Shown piece by piece: positions 58,228 through 64,000 of a stretch of 64,000 nt of DNA. Below the pieces are notes generated by a model that worked only from the letters and a program-made list of their open reading frames with translations, was not told where the DNA came from and searched no databases. The translations under genes were made by a program, and so were the position numbers. Location: positions 1,736,001 to 1,800,000 of the forward strand of contig JACONQ010000005.1 of assembly GCA_014281115.1 (NCBI GenBank), written 5' to 3'. Position 1 is the first letter of the stretch. Every line of letters starts with the position of its first letter. Source of the DNA: Laburnicola sp. R22_1. Taxonomy: Eukaryota; Ascomycota; Dothideomycetes; Pleosporales; Didymosphaeriaceae.

Positions 58228-60036
58228 CTATCCAACAACCTTCGAAAGCCTAAACGGATGCGCCTCAGTATTCAACACAAAGTCATCCAAACTAACCAAA
58301 TCTGTATGCGCAAACACAAGATAGAAATACTTCAACGTCTCCGCCAACCAAAAACTCTCCATATAATCCGTCTGCTTCGAGCCCACGACGGTCACATCGT
58401 CGATAGCTGCGTTGGCAAACGGGGTATCCGTGGCAAGCACAATCGTTTGGAACATGTCCCACGCTGCGTCTCGGAACTCTTCTTTGCCCGTGATGCGCCA
58501 CAGGACGAAGACGGATTCAATGGCTTCGGGCCGGAGGATGTAGCGTGGGTCTTTGGCTGTGGCGAAGCCTTTGGGCAGGTGCTCGCGGTACTGCTCTCGC
58601 TTTTTGCACTCGGCTGCGTAGAGCTTCTCGTCCCATTTGCAGGCCTTTTTCGGGTCCGGGCCGGGGCACTTGACCATGTTGTAGCGCTCAGGCATGATGC
58701 CGGTGGGGAATGACTTGTAGGCGTAGACGCAGCCGCGTGCAAGCTTTTCTCCCATATCCAGATATGTGTTGTTGTTGAAGAGCCGGCCACCAAGAGCATA
58801 CAGACCGCCGATGAAGCAGGAGAGGTGTTCGCTTTCGGGATCCAACCGTGGCCCACTGTCAAGAACATCGCAGTTGCCTGAGATGAGAATGTCATCTTGG
58901 TCCGGCGTCATGGGTCGAAAGAAGAGGTTGTCTATAGCTGTATCCATGAAGGTGCGGGCCATGGTCTCGTACTTCTTCGAGCTTGCGTCCGAAGAACCAA
59001 GCAGGGCATGCGCCTTCGGTAGGTATTCGTACATTGAATCGGCATTCCCGCCAATAGTGAATTGATAGCCTGAGACAACGTCTTGACGGGCCATCGAGAC
59101 CATCATCGGCCACATGCCAGGCAGCTTCGTCTTGTTCTGGTTCTCATAGAATGTGTCCATGACGTGCGAAACCGCAGCGTAGTACTTGTTGTCGCCCGTG
59201 ATCTGACTCAGTCTGCTGAACTCCAACGTAATCGTGCCTGGCGACGCGCTGACCACCGAGTCTTCGACAACCAGTCCGTTTCCTTCTTTGGCGTCATCGA
59301 AGCTGATAAAATCAACCGGCATGCGGTTCTTGGTATTGAAGCCCGCATACAACAAGTCCCCGACCTCAATCGCTTTAGCCTTCAACACTTCGTGCCCCGA
59401 TAGATCGTATGCGGCCAGTAGTCCGCCCAAGTACCGGATATTGGTCTCGAACGTGTTCACTCGACCCGATGTACTATGCCCAAAGTCAATAGTCGCGACC
59501 GCACCCACAGCGTGGTAGAAATCTTCTCTCAGACCCATCATCCACAGCGTATCCAAACTATCCACCAGCGTCGCCGCCCAACCCGAGAACTGATCCACAT
59601 AGTCACCACTCAACGGCTTGAGCGCATCCTTCATCCACGCCTGACTCTTGTAGCTCGCCCATGCCTTCTTGAACGCGCGCAGCACCTCCAGTCGTCTCCT
59701 CTTCTGCTCGGCAGCAACTTTGGGCGAATCTGCACGGAAGGCATGCTGTATGCGCGGACGCTTCGCGACGGGCGGGGGCAGCTTCGGCGTCAGCTCGGGT
59801 GGGTATCTGAACTGGACCGTGTTCCAGGCGAAGGTGGATTGACTGGCCTCGATGCGCGGGACATGCTTCGCGTCGTTCATGTAGCGTGCCAGGTCGGCGG
59901 TGCCCGCATTCGGCGGTTCAAGACCATGTTTCCGACCGCGGGATATGGTGAGCTCGTTGTTGGGGAGCACGTAGTAGTAGACGAAGACGAGCAGCACGGC
60001 GCTGAAGACGACGTGTCGTGTCCGGAAGCGAGCCAT
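58228..60036 (-). CDS. GH47 class I alpha-1,2-mannosidase
   Basis: Intronless, 602 aa, a type II membrane protein: MARFRTRH then a hydrophobic anchor (VVFSAVLLVFVYYYVL), then a luminal domain. GH47 marks are DTLWMMGL, FETNIRYLGGLLAAYDLS, SGYQFTIGGNADSMYEYL, LSCFIGGLYALGGR, RYILRPEAIESVFVLWRITG and VLNTEAHPF, the calcium-site Thr motif near the C-terminus. Family enzymes trim alpha-1,2-mannose from N-glycans in the ER or Golgi. Both acidic catalytic segments and the Cys pair region are present, so it should be active. Length and the anchor fit the ER/Golgi enzymes rather than secreted fungal ones. Confidence 0.96.
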   Translation of the reverse strand: MARFRTRHVVFSAVLLVFVYYYVLPNNELTISRGRKHGLEPPNAGTADLARYMNDAKHVPRIEASQSTFAWNTVQFRYPPELTPKLPPPVAKRPRIQHAFRADSPKVAAEQKRRRLEVLRAFKKAWASYKSQAWMKDALKPLSGDYVDQFSGWAATLVDSLDTLWMMGLREDFYHAVGAVATIDFGHSTSGRVNTFETNIRYLGGLLAAYDLSGHEVLKAKAIEVGDLLYAGFNTKNRMPVDFISFDDAKEGNGLVVEDSVVSASPGTITLEFSRLSQITGDNKYYAAVSHVMDTFYENQNKTKLPGMWPMMVSMARQDVVSGYQFTIGGNADSMYEYLPKAHALLGSSDASSKKYETMARTFMDTAIDNLFFRPMTPDQDDILISGNCDVLDSGPRLDPESEHLSCFIGGLYALGGRLFNNNTYLDMGEKLARGCVYAYKSFPTGIMPERYNMVKCPGPDPKKACKWDEKLYAAECKKREQYREHLPKGFATAKDPRYILRPEAIESVFVLWRITGKEEFRDAAWDMFQTIVLATDTPFANAAIDDVTVVGSKQTDYMESFWLAETLKYFYLVFAHTDLVSLDDFVLNTEAHPFRLSKVVG

Positions 60037-60388
60037 GGCGACGGCCTCAGCCTCTCAGGTATCGTAAGGCAGGTCGGGGAGGAATGGCGTGCGCGTCATT
60101 CCTGGTCGTGATTAAAAAGCGTGGTAGAGAGTCTTGCGCATGGTGGAGGTGTTCCGGGGTGTCGCACGACACCGTGTACCTTGCATGGAAATCTATGCAG
60201 GGTCAGCGAGCTAAATTCCGGGGTGAAGGTTAGCCGGACACCACCGGGTACCAGCAGCCTCGTGGCGGCGGTCTCAGAATCGATAAACTGACAGTCCAAA
60301 TAAAAATTACGGTAGTATCTAGTAAAAAGTTGGTATCACATCCCCTCTATCCAAAATGACTCCCTCCAAACCCTACATGTACATTACG
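60037..60388. other. Intergenic region
   Basis: Mannosidase promoter and transporter 3' flank. No gene is seen. Confidence 0.4.
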
Positions 60389-62482
60389 TCACTGCCGACT
60401 TCTCGTCTTACTAAGCACCGCTCTTGCCTTACTACTCGTGCTCTCCGCTCTTGCCCTTTTAAAGCTCTCCCTGGTATGCACGCGATCAATCTCATACGGA
60501 TTGTCGTAATACTCTGTATCCCTGATCGTCCTCACGCTCCTCTTTGACCTCGAGCTCCGCCCTGTCCTGACCTTCTCAAGCCCCGCTCCATCGCCCTCCT
60601 TATCCTGCGCAGTCCGAATTTCCTCAAAGCGCGGCAGCTGCTCGTCCTTGTACGAGTAGTCGACGGCCTCTTGTTCGGCATCCTGCTCGGCTTGTACAGA
60701 GGCGGTACGCGACGTGTCGCTGTCTTCTTCGGCGCTGGCTTCTCGGGCGGCGGCCTGGCCGCGGATCTTCTCCATGAAGGCTTCGGATTGCGCGGCGTAC
60801 TTGCACTTTTTGCGGATTGTGGCGCCGTACTTATAGAACAGGAAGGGGAATGGGAGACAGGCTAAAGCGAGGAAGCCGGGGATGGACGACGCCCAGTGGA
60901 TGCCTAGACCGCTGTACATTTGTGATGTGAACTGAAACCGGGTCAGTATACGCGACTCTCCGGTTTATGGGGGGCGCCTGACTTACCAAAGGAAATGCAG
61001 CACCAAAGACTGAACGAATAATTCCATTGGCAGCCAAGACTGACGCAGCGAAAATCGTATACGCATCGATGAGGTAGTTCATGATGCTCAAGAAAATGAG
61101 CACCATCCCAAACCCAAATGGTATACCAGCAGCAACGCTCGCAGCCCACGGCAAAGACGGATAGTTTGTCCACGCGAACCAGAACAGGCCGATAGGCAAG
61201 GCAATTCCGCCAATGATGGCAGGCGGCAAGCGATCTTCAGGAGCCGCGAATCCAGACGGAGACTTATCAACGCATTTGAGATAGCGCTTGTTGTCGTAGA
61301 CAATGGTGTATGTGACGGCTGCCGCCATGCCAATAGCGACGCCTATAAAGGGCAGACCGCTGATACCCTGATTCCAATGCCGGCCCAGTCTATACACAAT
61401 GGGAAAAGCACCGAACATCATGTAGAGAGTCCCGTAGATTATGGCTAGGAAGAGCGACAGCAGGAACACAATCGGCTCGGTGAACAGCAGAATCCAGGGG
61501 CGCTTTAATCCAGTTGCAAAAGCCTCTCCCAGCGATGTCTTGCCTTGATCGATATCGACTCTTGACATGTACACTTTTCCGGTCATCTTCGACAATGTTT
61601 GTGCGCGTTTCCGGAGCAAGACGGGAGGATATGTTTCCGGGACGCAGACTATGGCGATGAGAAATACGACTCCCGAGAATATGGCCATGAGTCCTTCAAC
61701 CCAGCGCCAGCCTTCGGTCATTCCGAGGAATCCACCAACGATCGGGCCCAGTACAGGTCCCATGAAGGGTGCCACCTATTGAGCAGATTAGATACATTGC
61801 CATGGTACAGATCGAACCTGCTTACCGAGAAGATGCTCATGGCCAGACCACGCTCCCTCGCCGCAAAGAGATCGGCAACAACACCTCCAGCGTTCGTGAG
61901 CGGCGACGATCCAAAAGCACCACCAAAGAACCGGAGTATAAGAAGCGTCCATATATTCTTCGATCCAGCAGCGCCAGCATTGAAGGCAACAAATGCAAGG
62001 AATGTACCGAAGAATACGACCTGGCGACCGTACAGCTCACTGAACGGGGCCCAAAGAAGCGGACCGAGCGCGAAACCGAGGACGAAGAGCGAGATACCGA
62101 GCGTGATGACTACCTGAGATGCGCCGAATTCCACGAGAATCTGCTGGATACCACCTTGAACAATGTCAGCGTATTATCTTCCTCGCATACCACAACAGAT
62201 CGTACCTGCAAATGCGGAAGAACAAAATGACACCGTCAACGTCGCAAATGCCATGCACATACATCCAACCCATTTCTTCGTTGTTGACCACCGCATCGGG
62301 TTCCTTGGATCATTTTCTATCCACTCGACCACGTAGGGATCTTCTTCTGTGCCTTCGCCTTCGTATTTCGAATTCGCGATCTCGTACGTCACGACGCCTT
62401 GCTCGAGGATGAGCTTCCAGTGCGAGATGCCTTCACGGCCAGATTCGGGATCCACGTCACGCTTCTCCATGGCGACGCTCAT
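60389..62482 (-). CDS. MFS transporter, DHA1 (polyamine/drug) type
   Basis: Four exons (62482-62206, 62154-61826, 61775-60987, 60931-60389) give 645 aa. A cytosolic start ([21 protein letters not shown]) of the DHA1 family precedes twelve membrane spans. Motif A-like [17 protein letters not shown] and motif C-like [13 protein letters not shown] are visible. The C-terminal 150 residues are charged and disordered ([30 protein letters not shown]), longer than in most relatives. Family members export drugs or polyamines by proton antiport. Alternative start: the second Met at 62470. The substrate is unknown. Confidence 0.93.
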
Positions 62483-63268
62483 GCGAAGAAGACCGTTGGA
62501 ATATTTTCAAAAGGTATTATACAAGATGGATGAAGAGTCGCAGCAACAAAATGTTCTAGAGAACAGACAAGTCAAAGTTCTCGCAAGCTCATAATGACAA
62601 CACAGCAACAGATCCTTGAAAGGCAGCCTCCACCAGCACAGTTTTTTATCAAACGCCCAGAACACCTCCGGCACAACAATGACACAATCCGCCCTTCTCA
62701 TAGAGTCGCAGACACCCAAACCTCGGCCGAACCCTCGGACCCAACCCTCTCCAGCCAATTATCTTCATTCTTGCCCTCAAAATAGCGGATCCACTCGGCA
62801 CGTTTCTCAGCGCCACCATTGACGTAGCGGCGATCTCGGGCCATCGTCAAGCTTTTATTTCCACCCGCTAGCCCTATGAAGCACTTACCGAGGCTCAAAC
62901 TATCCTTTTGGGCGATAATCACCGTTGGAGTCCGCAGTGGCAGTGATGGGCGATTCGATAGTGATTACTATTGCATAAAAGGCCCATCACTGCGCAGTGG
63001 TGATCACTCATCATGGAACACTCACTGACATAGTAGTGCATGATGCATAAGATCTATGGGAACGCGTAAACCTGCTCGCAGCGGCCGACCCTCCGTTTCC
63101 GCTGCGAAGGATGCCATGCGAAGGGCGTACATATCTGCAGTCAGCGTCAGAAGACTTCGGACGTTGGGCCGTAACTGGTCTACAGTGACAATTTTAGGCT
63201 TTGGGTAGGGATGAGGAGCCCGCCGAGACTTATTGCATGCGACTGCGCGGGACCACATCGGCCTTCTA
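62483..63268. other. Intergenic region
   Basis: Transporter promoter. No other gene is seen. Confidence 0.4.
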
Positions 63269-63415
63269 CAGTTGCCCCCACCCCCCGGCTCGGGTGCGTA
63301 GCGTAGTATCAGTGCTTTAGTGGTGTCAGGGGGCGGGTAAAGATTTTCTAAATTTTGACTGTGAGCACCTAGCCGCTCGAAAGCACTGATACTGCACCCG
63401 AGCCGGGGGGAACTG
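63269..63415. mobile_element. 147-bp mariner-type MITE
   Basis: The ends are inverted repeats: CAGTTGCCCCC at the left and the complement of GGGGGAACTG at the right, continuing inward as CGGCTCGGGTGC and GTATCAGTGCTTT on the left with their complements on the right. A flanking TA occurs on each side (63267-63268, 63416-63417). There is no coding capacity. Small indels separate the arms. Its ends differ from those of the complete element at 20 kb, so a different transposase moved it. Confidence 0.85.
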
Positions 63416-63417
63416 TA

Positions 63418-63877
63418 GGGTCCGATCCGTGCTTCGGCTCGATACAAAGCCTGAGCTCGCCCGCTTACCTCGCTGCGCCGTGTTTGAAAAGTGGAATTCG
63501 TGGTTGTAGGGAAGTAACCTCGGTAGGGCGTTGAGAATATCACCTCATCAATGGGTGATGAAGGGGCACTTTGGACACGCGCGAGGATGGCGCCATAAAA
63601 GTCTTGGAGCTTTCTTTCGGTTCCTTACTTCACAATAGTGGACAACATTTCAACATTTGGCAATGCTAGAGATTATCTTTGTTAATTTCGCTATAACTGG
63701 TATATTGTCCCTGAGTTTTCTGGAACCTTACGTCCCATCTCTCATCCAAACTTTTGGAGTTTGTTCAAAAAAAAACGATACCACGTAGATGAACGCTGCC
63801 AACAAACCTATCATATGCAAAACCCTCATCCAAACGCCCATTCATATAGTCATAAATCGCACAATCTGACATAACTC
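63418..63877. other. Intergenic region
   Basis: 3' flank of the dehydrogenase gene. Nothing else is seen. Confidence 0.4.
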
Positions 63878-64000
63878 TTACACCTCGTTACTCGGATACT
63901 CAACCTTAGTCGTAGGAAGATACTCTTCCTTGATGGACCTCATATTGACGAACCGCGCCAACAAAGTCGCACTCCCAGCCTTATCATTCGTACCGCTCGC
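63878..64000 (-). CDS. put2: Delta-1-pyrroline-5-carboxylate dehydrogenase, C-terminal end only
   Basis: The last 40 codons before the stop at 63878-63880 read ASGTNDKAGSATLL, ARFVNMRSIKEEYLP and TTKVEYPSNEV. The SGTNDKAGS..LL.RFV.MRSIKE block is the conserved C-terminus of fungal mitochondrial P5C dehydrogenase (ALDH4/Put2). This enzyme oxidises glutamate semialdehyde to glutamate in proline breakdown. The rest lies beyond the window edge. The identification rests on a short but distinctive segment. Confidence 0.85.
   Translation of the reverse strand, partial: ASGTNDKAGSATLLARFVNMRSIKEEYLPTTKVEYPSNEV

Noticed and set aside
63022..63543. 173-codon minus-strand frame
   Set aside because: It runs straight through the MITE and its inverted repeats and shows no protein family.
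1..64000. CRISPR arrays, operons, tRNA and rRNA genes
   Set aside because: The sequence is eukaryotic with spliced genes; no direct-repeat spacer array and no tRNA or rRNA that I could recognise by eye. A covariance-model scan was not possible.

Overview
The window comes from a filamentous ascomycete (Pezizomycotina). Genes are mostly single-copy eukaryotic housekeeping genes with short introns (38-117 nt, typically about 50 nt, GT..AG with CTAAC-like branch sites). There are HET-domain genes, fungal cell-wall enzymes, and AT-saturated tracts typical of repeat-induced point mutation (RIP). Dothideomycetes is my guess from the overall style, not something the sequence proves.

Layout. 1-2.6 kb is a TA-rich RIP-decayed repeat with one GC-rich hairpin island, followed by a degenerate ~100-bp tandem repeat to 3.7 kb. 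4.3-15.1 kb is a compact conserved block: HIR1 histone chaperone, U1-type zinc-finger (WBP4-like) protein, PAP2 lipid phosphatase, ankyrin protein, PUF6. 15.1-27.4 kb is gene-poor. It holds a small secreted protein gene built from ten-residue repeats and interrupted by one in-frame TGA, an apparently intact Tc1/mariner element (45-bp TIRs, TA target duplication, DD34E transposase), one conserved protein of unknown function, and another RIP tract. 27.4-39.7 kb is conserved again: a single-pass membrane protein, RAD51, NUP120, a ubiquitin-conjugating enzyme and a multi-pass membrane protein.

40-55.8 kb is an accessory-looking island: an RNase H-domain protein with a repetitive N-terminus, an F-box-like protein, a broken HET gene, a secreted con-13/zincin-like protein, a second HET gene with an acidic N-terminal extension, and a large protein with a degenerate RNase III domain. 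It ends at a repeat that has a heavily RIP-mutated copy at 24.7 kb. 56-62.5 kb carries a GH17 glucanase, a GH47 alpha-mannosidase and an MFS transporter. A 147-bp mariner-type MITE lies at 63.3 kb, and the window ends inside the last exon of a delta-1-pyrroline-5-carboxylate dehydrogenase gene.

The most unusual items are the TGA-interrupted decapeptide-repeat secreted gene (16.9-18.0 kb), the fused or degenerate nuclease genes beside paired HET paralogues in the accessory island, the directly visible RIP in a repeat pair, and several odd gene structures (a 3-nt first exon, an 18-nt microexon, a GC-AG intron). All gene models come from reading frames, splice sites and recognised motifs; none is supported by transcripts or database searches.
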